From NCBI RefSeq assembly GCF_044454545.1, contig NZ_JBITDV010000016.1, positions 1 through 64,000 of the forward strand: a stretch of DNA of 64,000 nucleotides, given 5' to 3'. Positions 8,491 to 16,511 of the stretch are shown here, in pieces; positions within the stretch are counted from its first letter, which is position 1, and the number at the start of each line of letters is the position of its first letter. A model generated the notes under the pieces. That model ran no database searches, was not told where the DNA came from, and saw only the letters and a list, made by a program, of their open reading frames with translations. This DNA is from Cryptosporangium sp044454545 (lineage in GTDB: Bacteria; Actinomycetota; Actinomycetes; Mycobacteriales; Cryptosporangiaceae). Made by a program: the position numbers and the translations under genes.

Positions 8491-10200
8491 TCAGACGGCC
8501 CCGGACCCGGTCAGCGACCGGACCTCGAGCTCGGCCCACTTCTCCTCGTCGCGTTCCTTGGAGAGGTAGGTGCCGATGATCGCGCAGGCGAACCCGATCG
8601 GGATCGAGACCAGACCGGGGTTGTCCAGCGGGAACCAGTGGAAGTCGACGTCGGCCGGGAACAGCGACAGGCTCTTGCCGGTCGTCGGGCTGACGCCCTT
8701 GCCGGAGACCACCGGGGAGAAGAACACCAGCACGACGGCGGCGATCAGACCGCCGTAGATACCGGCGGTCGCTCCGGTGGTGTTGAACCGCTTCCAGAAC
8801 AGCGAGAGCAGGATCGCCGGCAGGTTCGCCGACGCGGCCACCGCGAACGCCAGCGCGACCAGGAACGCCACGTTCAGCTGCTGGGCGAAGATCGCGAGGA
8901 CGATCGAGATCGCGCCGATCACGAACGCGGCGATCTTGGCGACGTTGACCTCCTGCCGCTCGCTGACCTGCCCACGCTTGACGACGTTCGCGTAGAAGTC
9001 GTGCGCCAGCGAGGAGCTGGACGCGAGCGTCAGGCCGGCGACGACGGCGAGGATCGTGGCGAAAGCGACCGCGGCGATGACCGCGAGCAGGATCGCCCCG
9101 CCGCTGTTGCCCCAGTACTCCTTACCGAGTTCCTCGGCCAACTGTGGTGCGGCGGTATTGCCGGCCGCGTCCTGAGCCGCGATGGCCTTGCCGCCGACCA
9201 GTGCCGCCGCACCGAAGCCGAGCGCGAGCGTCATCAGGTAGAAGATGCCGATCAGCGTGATCGCCCAGTTGACCGACGTCCGGGCCGCTCGCGCCGTGGG
9301 CACGGTGTAGAAGCGGATCAGGATGTGCGGCAGACCGGCGGTACCGAGCACCAGCGCGAGACCGAGGCTGATCAGGTCGAGCTTGCTGGTCAGCGTCTTG
9401 CCGGCATCTCCGGCGGTGTCCACGCCGTAGCGCAGGCCCGGTTCGAGGAACGCCGTCCCCTTGCCGGACTTCTCGGCCGCCTGGCCCAGCAGCGACGAGA
9501 GGTTGAAGTTGAACTTCCACAGCACCAGGACGGTCATCAGCGCGGCGCCGGTCATCAGCAGCGCGGCCTTGACGATCTGCACCCAGGTGGTGCCCTTCAT
9601 GCCGCCGATCGTGACGTAGACGATCATCAGCGCGCCGACCAGGACGATCGTCAGGATCTTCGCGGTGTCGGCGGTCATCCCGAGGAACGTCTCACCCTGC
9701 TTGATGCCCAGCAGCAGCGCGACGAGCGCACCGGCACCGACCATCTGCGCCAGCAGGTAGAAGATCGAGACGACGATCGTGGAAAGCGACGCCGCGGTGC
9801 GCACCGGACGCTGGCGCATCCGGAACGAGAGCACGTCGGCCATCGTGAACCGGCCCGAGTTCCGCAGCGGCTCGGCGACCAGGAGCAGCGCGACCAGCCA
9901 CGCGACCAGGAACCCGATCGAGTAGAGGAAGCCGTCGTAGCCGTAGAGCGCGATGATGCCCGCGATGCCCAGGAAGGACGCGGCGGACATGTAGTCGCCG
10001 CCGATCGCCAGTCCGTTCTGGAACCCGGAGAAACCGCGTCCACCGGCGTAGAAGTCGGTGGCGGTCCGGGTCTGCCTGCTGGCCCAGATCGTGATCCCGA
10101 GCGTCGCGGCGACGAAGATCAGGAACAGGACGATCGTCAGCGTCCGTGCGCCGGAGCTGGTACCGCTCGCCTCGGCGGCGAGAAACGTTTCGATCCTCAC
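8491..10200 (-). CDS. actP: Sodium:solute symporter, ActP (acetate permease) type
   Basis: A 569-aa polytopic membrane protein of the SSS family with about 13 hydrophobic segments. The ActP hallmark FYAGGRGFSGFQNGLAIGGD, followed by YMSAASFLGI, lies after the first helix; TAGLPHILIRFYTVP and LASSSSLAHDFYANV are further ActP-like motifs. Likely substrate: acetate or a related monocarboxylate, moved with Na+. It starts with GTG at 10200, overlapping the stop of the DUF485 gene as GTGA, so translation is coupled. A strong hairpin follows at 8436-8476. Confidence 0.92.
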   Translation of the reverse strand: MRIETFLAAEASGTSSGARTLTIVLFLIFVAATLGITIWASRQTRTATDFYAGGRGFSGFQNGLAIGGDYMSAASFLGIAGIIALYGYDGFLYSIGFLVAWLVALLLVAEPLRNSGRFTMADVLSFRMRQRPVRTAASLSTIVVSIFYLLAQMVGAGALVALLLGIKQGETFLGMTADTAKILTIVLVGALMIVYVTIGGMKGTTWVQIVKAALLMTGAALMTVLVLWKFNFNLSSLLGQAAEKSGKGTAFLEPGLRYGVDTAGDAGKTLTSKLDLISLGLALVLGTAGLPHILIRFYTVPTARAARTSVNWAITLIGIFYLMTLALGFGAAALVGGKAIAAQDAAGNTAAPQLAEELGKEYWGNSGGAILLAVIAAVAFATILAVVAGLTLASSSSLAHDFYANVVKRGQVSERQEVNVAKIAAFVIGAISIVLAIFAQQLNVAFLVALAFAVAASANLPAILLSLFWKRFNTTGATAGIYGGLIAAVVLVFFSPVVSGKGVSPTTGKSLSLFPADVDFHWFPLDNPGLVSIPIGFACAIIGTYLSKERDEEKWAELEVRSLTGSGAV

Positions 10201-10718
10201 TTCTTGGCCTCCGCGTCCGTGTCCGGCTCGGTCGAGGCCGGTGCGGTCGCCGCCGGCTCCGTAGCGGCCGTCGTGCTCGCCGCCGGCTCAGTGGCGGCCG
10301 GCGGCTCAGTGACGGCCGACGCCGGCGCGGGCGCGACCGGCTCGGACGCGGCGGGCGCGGCCAGGCCGGCCTCGGCGTCGAGTTCGGCCTTGATGCGCTC
10401 GGCCAGCGGGTCGAACCGCTGGGCCGCGTAGCGGGAGTACAGCCAGGCGATCAGGAACGTCGAGACGAACTGCAACACGCCGAAAACGAAGGCGATGTTG
10501 ATGTTCCCGGCGACCTTCGTGCCCATGAAGTCACGCGCGTAGGCGGACATCACGACATAGAGCAGGTACCAGACCAGGAACGCCGCGGTCATCGGGAAGA
10601 TGAAGCGGCGGATCGTGTGGCGGAGCTCGGCGAAGTCGTCGCTCGCCTGGGTCGCGACGGCTCGTCGGCCGCGCTCGTCGGGAATTTCGGCGTCCGTCTG
10701 ATGGACATCGGTGGACAT
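10197..10718 (-). CDS. DUF485 membrane protein, partner of the ActP symporter
   Basis: 173 residues: a DUF485 domain (about 25-100) with two membrane helices (FPMTAAFLVWYLLYVVMSAY and NIAFVFGVLQFVSTFLIAWLY), then a disordered Ala/Pro/Thr/Glu-rich tail (about 115-173) that is unusually long for this family (about 100 aa). DUF485 proteins sit beside ActP in most bacteria and are thought to be an accessory subunit. The ATG at 10718 is preceded by AGGGGAGG, part of which is buried in a hairpin (10719-10753). Confidence 0.88.
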   Translation of the reverse strand: MSTDVHQTDAEIPDERGRRAVATQASDDFAELRHTIRRFIFPMTAAFLVWYLLYVVMSAYARDFMGTKVAGNINIAFVFGVLQFVSTFLIAWLYSRYAAQRFDPLAERIKAELDAEAGLAAPAASEPVAPAPASAVTEPPAATEPAASTTAATEPAATAPASTEPDTDAEAKK

Positions 10719-10753
10719 GCGGGCACCTCCCCTGAGGTCGATGGGGTGCCCGC
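10719..10753 (-). promoter_or_regulatory. Hairpin enclosing the ribosome binding site of the DUF485-actP operon
   Basis: GCGGGCACC (10753-10745 on the minus strand) pairs perfectly with GGTGCCCGC (10727-10719). The right arm ends at the base before the ATG (10718). The Shine-Dalgarno AGGGGAGG lies in the 17-nt loop and the first bases of the right arm. The structure could mask the ribosome binding site. Confidence 0.5.
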
Positions 10754-10873
10754 ACGCTAAGGGTGCTTGACCGTTCCGGACGCTCCGTGTGCAGCTCGCT
10801 GCGATGAGCGGTTGCCGAGGTGCGCTCAGTGGTGTACGTCACAGCGCCGGACGGTCGGTGGATTACCCGGAGC

Positions 10874-11419
10874 TCAAACCGGGAGCTTCTCGCGGGCCGA
10901 CTTCGCCGCCTGCTCGGCGCTCTTCCGCGCGGATTTGGTGGTCTTGCGGGCGGATTTGGCCGCGTGTTCGGTGGCCTTCCGTGCGTCTTTGGCCGCGCGG
11001 CGGGCGCGCCAGGAGATGCTCGGGCGGCCCTGGGTGTCGACCGCGGCCAGCACCAGGCCACCGAGTACCGCGAGGTTCTTCTCGAGTTCGGCGCGCTGGC
11101 GGGCCTTGGTCTCGGGCGTCGCGTCGCCGCGGTGCGGCAGCAGGCCCCCACCGGGGATCAGCGTGCCGGCGAGCAGGAGCGCCGAGAGCCGCGGTGCGCG
11201 GCCGGTCGCGAGCGCGGCGCCGGCCAGGATCTGCGCGGCGGCGGTGGCCCGGACGATGGTCGCGGGATCCTTCGGTACCTGCGGGAACCGGGTGGAGACG
11301 CGCTCCACCAGCGGGCGGACGGCATCCGCCGACTCGCCCGGCTTGCGCAGCGCGGAGTAGCCGCCGCGCACGAACGTGTAGCCCAGCAACGCCCGGGCAG
11401 CGAACCGTACTGGAGTCAT
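10874..11419 (-). CDS. DoxX family membrane protein with a histone H1-like basic tail
   Basis: 181 residues. Residues 1-115 match the DoxX layout (MTPVRFAARALLGYTFVRGGYSALRKP at the start, then helices around TAAAQILAGAALATGRAPRLSALLL and LAVLGGLVLAAVDTQGRP). The last 50 residues are an Ala/Lys/Arg/Ser tail with repeated AAKSARK/TTKSARK units, reminiscent of bacterial H1-like proteins and not part of DoxX. ATG at 11419 fits the family N-terminus better than the upstream start at 11461. It is on the same strand as, and just after, the methyltransferase gene. DoxX roles are varied and the function here is unknown. Confidence 0.75.
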   Translation of the reverse strand: MTPVRFAARALLGYTFVRGGYSALRKPGESADAVRPLVERVSTRFPQVPKDPATIVRATAAAQILAGAALATGRAPRLSALLLAGTLIPGGGLLPHRGDATPETKARQRAELEKNLAVLGGLVLAAVDTQGRPSISWRARRAAKDARKATEHAAKSARKTTKSARKSAEQAAKSAREKLPV

Positions 11420-11473
11420 GCCCACCAGGATGCCCGCGAACCGGGCAGTTGAAGCACCCACCGGCGCTTCTCC

Positions 11474-12271
11474 TCAGCGAGCCGTGCCGTGGAAGAGGCC
11501 GGTATCGGTGGTCAGGGAGAAATGGCCGTCACGTTCGATCACGGCGGCCACCTCGGCGCGGATCTCGGCGGCGTGCGCGGCGGAGAGCTGCGCGCCGCAC
11601 ACCGCGATCAGCAGCCCGACGACCGCATCGGCGTCGGCGAGCCGGAAGCCCTCGGAGAACCGTTCCATCCGTACGCCGGCGAAGCGGTCGGTCAGCATCG
11701 TCGTCGCGTTGCCGAGGTGGTAACGCGGCACGTCCAGCGGACGCCAGCCCTCGACCCGCCCGGCGAGCAGCCGGTCGAGCTCGATCAGGTGCGTCGGGCC
11801 GTCGGCCGCGAGCAGGATCGAGCCACCCGGACGCAGCACCCGCTCGAACTCCTCGAGCGCGGGCGACGGGTCGTCGGTCATCTCGAGCAGGTAGTTCGCG
11901 ACCACGGTGTCGAACGCCGAGTCACCCAGCGGCAGGTCGACGAACTCCCCCTGGGTCACCGTGACCTGCGGCGCGCCGTCGACCGCGTTGCGCAGCTCGG
12001 TCACGACGTCGGGCGAGAGGTCGGTGAGCCAGACCCACCACGCCATCGGCAGCCGGTCGTAGTTGTAGGTCCAGAGCAGGCCCGCGCCCGCGCCGACCTC
12101 GAGCACCGCCGCGACGTCGGGGGTGTGGGCGAGGATCCGGTCGAACAGCCAGCCGTACCAGGGCAGCCCGGCGGTCATCGGATCGTGCTGCGCGCGGATC
12201 CCCTCGGACAGATGGGAACGGCCGGTGCGCCGCACGGATCCACCCTGGGTGGCATCGCGGAAACGGTGCAT
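11474..12271 (-). CDS. Class I SAM-dependent methyltransferase
   Basis: A 265-aa soluble protein. The SAM-binding motif I is VLEVGAGAGLLW (about 51-62), followed by LTDLSPDVV (motif post-I), FDTVVANYLLEM (motif II) and VLRPGGSILLAADGP (motif III), the order of Methyltransf_11/25 domains. ATG at 12271 is chosen because an AGAGG ribosome binding site lies 9 nt upstream and the frame above it has no family-like sequence. It lies downstream of the second symporter gene on the same strand. The acceptor substrate is not predictable. Confidence 0.85.
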   Translation of the reverse strand: MHRFRDATQGGSVRRTGRSHLSEGIRAQHDPMTAGLPWYGWLFDRILAHTPDVAAVLEVGAGAGLLWTYNYDRLPMAWWVWLTDLSPDVVTELRNAVDGAPQVTVTQGEFVDLPLGDSAFDTVVANYLLEMTDDPSPALEEFERVLRPGGSILLAADGPTHLIELDRLLAGRVEGWRPLDVPRYHLGNATTMLTDRFAGVRMERFSEGFRLADADAVVGLLIAVCGAQLSAAHAAEIRAEVAAVIERDGHFSLTTDTGLFHGTAR

Positions 12272-12457
12272 TGTTCCCGTCCTCTCGGGTCGCGCGTCGC
12301 CACGACGTGAATGGTTCGGGTATAGCGTCTGCTCGCCGCGGTGCGGAAGAGGCTGCCCCGGACCGAGAACTCCATTTTGGGGTACAGGTGGCAATTACTC
12401 GAAACGATCCGGCAGATCGTGGAGCGTCGATAACAATTCGTAGATTGTCGATGACAA

Positions 12458-14170
12458 TCAGTGACGTAAAGACTCTGGCGCGTGCAGACGAAGCATAGTT
12501 GCCCCTACGTCCGACGGAATGCGTCGGCGAGTCAGCATGGAGACCGTCACCATGACCGCGAACGCGAGCGGCACGGTCCAGGCGGCCGGCTGGGCCACCA
12601 GCGCGGCCGGCCACCCGGTGAACGGGGGGCCGGCGACGGCGAGCAGCACCGCGACGGCGGCCGCACCGCCACCGACCAGGAGCCCGGCCGCGGCGCCGAC
12701 GTCGGTGAGCCCGCGCCACCAGATTCCCAGCACCAGCAGCGGGCAGAAGCTCGACGCGGCGACCGCGAACGCGAGCCCGACCACCTGCGAGACGTCCAAG
12801 CCGTGCAGTTGCAGCGCGAGCGCGGTAGGCACCACACCGGCCACCACCGCGGCCCAGCGGAAGGCGGCCACCGACCGGCCGGAGTCGGTGTGGCCGGCCC
12901 CGAAGACGTCGGTCGCCAGCACGCCGGAGATCGAGACCAGCAGCCCGGACGCGGTGGACAGGAACGCGGCGAACGCACCGGCCGCGACCAGGCCGCCGAC
13001 CAGCGGCGCCGCCACGCCACCGAGCATCGCGCCGGGCAGCACGAGGATGACCGCATCGGTGTTGCCGGTCATGAACAGCTCCGGCGTGTAGATCCGGCCG
13101 AGCGCGCCGTAGATCGCCGGGAACAGGTAGAACGTGCCGAGCAGCGCGAGCACGACCAGCGTCGTGCGGCGGGCGGCCGCGCCGTCGGGGTTGGTGTAGA
13201 AGCGCACGAGGACGTGCGGCAGGCCCATCGTCCCGAGGAACGTCGCCAGGATCAGCGAGTAGACGCCGAACAGCGCGGTCTCGCCGGTGGTCGACGGGCG
13301 TAACCAGGAGGCTCCTTCGCGAGCGGCGAGGCCGACCAGGTGGGGCACCGGCGCGCCGGCCGGGAACGTGATCGTGCCGGGCCCGATCTCGTGTTCGCCG
13401 ACGCCCAGCGCAACCGTACCGTCGCGGTCGGCGCCGTCGATCGAGCCGTCCATCCGCACCGACACCGGTTCCGCGACCTGCACCCGCACCGGCGTCCGGA
13501 CCTCGACGTCGGTCGCGGCGCGGAACGTCGGTGCGCCCGGCGGGGCGAGGTCGGCACGCTGGTCGTGCTGCCAGGCCGTCAACAGGACGATGACCGGGAA
13601 CACGATCGCGGTCAGTTTCAGCCAGTACTGGAACGCCTGGACGAACGTGATCGAGCGCATCCCCCCACCGGCGACGTTCGTCGTCACGACGATCGCGACT
13701 CCGACCGCACCGACCCAGTACGGCGCCCCGGTCACCGTGCCGAGCGTGAGGCCCGCACCCTGGAGCTGCGGTACCAGGTAGAACCACCCGATGAAGACGA
13801 CGAACGCGGTGGTCAGCGACCGTAACCGGGGGCTGCGCAGCCGGGCTTCGGCGAAGTCGGGCAGCGTGTAGGCCCCCGACCGGCGCAGCGGCGCGGCGAC
13901 GAACAGCAGCAGCGCGAGGTACCCGGCCGCGAAGCCGACCGGGTACCAGAGCATGTCCAGACCGTTCTTCATCACCAGACCGGCGATGCCGAGGAAGCTC
14001 GCGGCCGACAGGTACTCGCCGCTGATCGCGGCGGCGTTCCAGGTCGGGCTCACCGCGCGGCTGGCGACCAGGAAGTCGCTGGTGGTCCGGGCCAGCCGGA
14101 CGCCGTAGAGGCCGAGCGAGATCGTCGCCAGCGTGACCGCGACGACCGCGACCAGCCCCGTCGGGTTCAT
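12458..14170 (-). CDS. Sodium:solute symporter linked to a LytS/LytTR system
   Basis: A 570-aa SSS-family permease, about 13 membrane segments. The ActP-like pattern recurs in altered form (DFLVASRAVSPTWNAAAISGEYLSAASF written in parts: FLVASRAVS, AISGEYLSAASFLGIAG), and GTMGLPHVLVRFYTNP is close to ActP. Residues about 225-305 form a hydrophilic, beta-rich loop (RTPVRVQVAEPVSVRMDG) that is absent from the symporter at 8491-10200. The start ATG shares its A with the stop of the small membrane gene upstream (TGATG). It is the likely target or effector of the sensor pair upstream, as in bacterial LytS/LytTR-controlled pyruvate or amino-acid carriers (inference). Confidence 0.87.
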   Translation of the reverse strand: MNPTGLVAVVAVTLATISLGLYGVRLARTTSDFLVASRAVSPTWNAAAISGEYLSAASFLGIAGLVMKNGLDMLWYPVGFAAGYLALLLFVAAPLRRSGAYTLPDFAEARLRSPRLRSLTTAFVVFIGWFYLVPQLQGAGLTLGTVTGAPYWVGAVGVAIVVTTNVAGGGMRSITFVQAFQYWLKLTAIVFPVIVLLTAWQHDQRADLAPPGAPTFRAATDVEVRTPVRVQVAEPVSVRMDGSIDGADRDGTVALGVGEHEIGPGTITFPAGAPVPHLVGLAAREGASWLRPSTTGETALFGVYSLILATFLGTMGLPHVLVRFYTNPDGAAARRTTLVVLALLGTFYLFPAIYGALGRIYTPELFMTGNTDAVILVLPGAMLGGVAAPLVGGLVAAGAFAAFLSTASGLLVSISGVLATDVFGAGHTDSGRSVAAFRWAAVVAGVVPTALALQLHGLDVSQVVGLAFAVAASSFCPLLVLGIWWRGLTDVGAAAGLLVGGGAAAVAVLLAVAGPPFTGWPAALVAQPAAWTVPLAFAVMVTVSMLTRRRIPSDVGATMLRLHAPESLRH

Positions 14171-14544
14171 CACGACCGTTCGACGAGTTCGACGAAGTCT
14201 CTCTCGTTGCGCTCCGCGCCCCGGGTGTAGATCCAGCCCGCCACGACGAACACCGGGTACGCGGCCACTCCCAGCAGCAGCCACGGCAGCCGCACACCCA
14301 GCACGGTCACGTCGCCGAGCGCTGGGAACAGCGCGAACAGGAGCGGCAGCGACCCGAGCGAGAGCGAGACCAGCGCGGCGATCCGCACCGCGAGGCCGAG
14401 CTGCGCTCGGACCAGCCCGCGGACGAGCACTTCACCGACGCCGGTCTGCTGGTCGAACTCGGCCCGGACCACCTGCTTGCGGCCGGCCTGGGGCTGGTCT
14501 CCCAGCACGATGCGGACGCGCTGCGGGCGGGTCGTCTCCTCCAC
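14170..14544 (-). CDS. Small two-helix membrane protein paired with the symporter
   Basis: 124 residues with a hydrophilic N-terminus (1-45), then two hydrophobic segments (about 54-75 and 82-104) and a short charged tail (YTRGAERNERDFVELVE). It starts with GTG one base after the response regulator stop and ends in a TGATG junction with the symporter gene. Size, topology and position mirror DUF485 subunits beside ActP, although the sequence is divergent. Probably an accessory subunit of the permease. Confidence 0.75.
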   Translation of the reverse strand: MEETTRPQRVRIVLGDQPQAGRKQVVRAEFDQQTGVGEVLVRGLVRAQLGLAVRIAALVSLSLGSLPLLFALFPALGDVTVLGVRLPWLLLGVAAYPVFVVAGWIYTRGAERNERDFVELVERS

Positions 14545-14545
14545 G

Positions 14546-15283
14546 TCAGCGCCATCCCGTCTTCGCGGCCCGGACCAGCCGGTCCTTGAGCTCGCGGGTG
14601 TGCCGGCGGCTGACCGGCAGCTCGCGCCCGTCGACCACGACGACGTAGCCGCTCGATCCCAGCCGCAGCTCGGCGATCACCCGCAGCGCGACCAGGTACG
14701 ACCGGTGGATCCGGACGAACCCCGCGTCGGCCCAGCGCTCGGCCAGCAGCGAGAGCGGCACCCGCACGAGGTGGTTGCCGTCGGAGGTGTGCAGCCGGGC
14801 GTAGTCGCCGTGGGCCTCCACCCAGCGCACGGCCGAGCGCGGCAGCATCCGGGTGGTGCCGGCGAGCTCGACCGGGATCACGTCGTCGGCAACCGGCTCC
14901 TCCCGGTGCTGGGGCGCGGCCTTCACCCGGGCCGCCCGCCGCACCGCCTCGGCCAGGCGATCCGCGCGTACCGGTTTGAGCAGGTAGTCGGCGGCGCCCA
15001 GGTCGAACGCGTCCACGGCCCGATCGTCGTGCGCGGTGACGAACACCACGGCCGGCGGCGACGCGAACCGTCCGAGCACCCGGGCCAGCTCCATGCCGTC
15101 CAGGCCGGGCATGCGGATGTCCAGGAAGACGACGTCGAATCCCCGGTCGCGCAACTGGCGCAGCGCCTCGGTGGTGTCGCCCGCGGTGACGACCTCGCCG
15201 ACCCCGGCGTCGCCGCGGAGCAGGTAGGCCAGCTCGTCGAGCTGGAGCGGCTCGTCGTCGACCGCGAGCACGCGCAACTTCAC
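14546..15283 (-). CDS. LytTR-family response regulator
   Basis: 245 residues: receiver domain (1-120) with the acidic pair DDE, phospho-acceptor Asp in VVFLDIRMPGLDG, Thr in VTAHD and Lys in LLKPV; then a LytTR DNA-binding domain (about 135-240; WVEAHGDYARLHT, FVRIHRSYLVAL, LPVSRRHTRELKDRL). GTG at 15283 gives a GTGA overlap with the histidine kinase stop; an alternative GTG three codons upstream (15292) is possible. It should be phosphorylated by the kinase encoded upstream and act on the permease genes downstream. Confidence 0.92.
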   Translation of the reverse strand: MKLRVLAVDDEPLQLDELAYLLRGDAGVGEVVTAGDTTEALRQLRDRGFDVVFLDIRMPGLDGMELARVLGRFASPPAVVFVTAHDDRAVDAFDLGAADYLLKPVRADRLAEAVRRAARVKAAPQHREEPVADDVIPVELAGTTRMLPRSAVRWVEAHGDYARLHTSDGNHLVRVPLSLLAERWADAGFVRIHRSYLVALRVIAELRLGSSGYVVVVDGRELPVSRRHTRELKDRLVRAAKTGWR

Positions 15284-16494
15284 GAGGCCCACCCACTCAC
15301 CACTCGCACGCCGGGCTGAAACTTCGGAACTCGCATGCTCACCTTGGTGCCTGCTCCCGGCGCGGTCTCGACGACCAGCCCGCAGGCAGGGCCGAACACC
15401 GAACGCAGCCGGTCGTCCACATTAGTCAACCCGACGTGAGCGTTCTTCGCCTCGGGTGATTCGTCCGCGGCCGGTCGGCGCAGCTGGTCGGGGTCCATTC
15501 CCACGCCGTCGTCCTCGACGCTGATCAGGCACTCGGCCCCGGCGTCGGTCGCGACGATGCTGACCGTCCCGGTGCCGGCCTTCCCGGCCAGCCCGTGCCG
15601 GACCGCGTTCTCCACCAGCGGCTGCAGGCACAGGTACGGGACGACGACCGGCAGCACCTCGGGGGCGACCTGCAAGCGAACCTGGAGCCGTTCGCCGAAC
15701 CGGGCCCGCTCGATCAGCAGGTAGCGGTCGATCGAGCGCAGCTCCTCGGCCAGCGTCGTGAACTCGCCGTGCGCCCGGACGCTGTACCGCACGAACTCGG
15801 CGAACTCCTCGATGAGCTCACGGGCCCGTTCCGGGTCGGTGCGCACCAGCGCCGAGATCGCGGAGAGCGCGTTGTAGATGAAGTGCGGGCTGATCTGTGC
15901 CCGCAGCGCGCGGAGCTGGGCCTCGGCCAGGCGTTCGCGGGACGCGTCCAGCTCGGCGAAGGCCAGCTGGGCCGAGACCCACTCGGCGGTCTCCACCGCG
16001 GCGCGGACCAGCCCGGGAACCGGATCGGAATCGACGACCGCGACCAGCGCACCGACCATCTCCTCACCGGTGGAGAGCGGCACCACCACCGCACCGCGGA
16101 CCGGGCATTCGAGCAGGTCGCACGGCAGATCGTCGGCGTGCAGCGCGATCACTCGCCCGGTGGGTCCGTTCAGGGCCTCGAGCACGGCGGGCGCGTGGTG
16201 CTCCCCCGGGCCTTCCCAGGCCAGCACCCGGTCGGGTGCGACCAGCCCGAGCGCGGGACCGCCGAGCAACTGGTGCAACGGACGCACGGCCTTGGTCGCG
16301 GTGGCCTCGGTCAGCCCGGCCCGCAGCGGCGGCGCGGCCAGGCTGGCGACGTGCAGCACCTGGTAGGTCGCCCGCTGGGTCGGGGTCGCGATCACCCGCC
16401 GTTTACGCGAACGTAAGACGACGACCACGCCGAGTGACACCGCGGCCAGCACGACGAGAACGAGAGTCGTCGTGATCGGAGCGGCGTTGCTCAT
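15280..16494 (-). CDS. LytS-type sensor histidine kinase
   Basis: 404 residues: one N-terminal membrane helix (about 8-28, LVLVVLAAVSLGVVVVL), a GAF-like cytoplasmic sensor region (about 60-190), then the His_kinase domain with phospho-acceptor in LRAQISPHFIYNALSAI (about 200), and an ATPase domain with LCLQPLVENAVRHGL (N box) and VEDDGVGMD. It lacks the multi-helix 5TM-LytS domain and so differs from classical LytS/BtsS sensors. Followed by its LytTR partner with a 4-bp overlap. Its start is 17 nt after the stop of the sugar transferase gene. Confidence 0.9.
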   Translation of the reverse strand: MSNAAPITTTLVLVVLAAVSLGVVVVLRSRKRRVIATPTQRATYQVLHVASLAAPPLRAGLTEATATKAVRPLHQLLGGPALGLVAPDRVLAWEGPGEHHAPAVLEALNGPTGRVIALHADDLPCDLLECPVRGAVVVPLSTGEEMVGALVAVVDSDPVPGLVRAAVETAEWVSAQLAFAELDASRERLAEAQLRALRAQISPHFIYNALSAISALVRTDPERARELIEEFAEFVRYSVRAHGEFTTLAEELRSIDRYLLIERARFGERLQVRLQVAPEVLPVVVPYLCLQPLVENAVRHGLAGKAGTGTVSIVATDAGAECLISVEDDGVGMDPDQLRRPAADESPEAKNAHVGLTNVDDRLRSVFGPACGLVVETAPGAGTKVSMRVPKFQPGVRVVSGWAS

Positions 16495-16511
16495 CCGCCC
16501 ATTCTGGCGAA

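Noticed and set aside
8638..10431. 597-aa plus-strand frame opposite the ActP symporter
   Set aside because: Arg/Asp/Gly-rich, no domain; antisense of a clear transporter gene.
11922..14297. 791-aa minus-strand frame across the second symporter and methyltransferase
   Set aside because: Out-of-frame shadow of two recognised genes on the same strand, with Arg/Pro-rich nonsense sequence.
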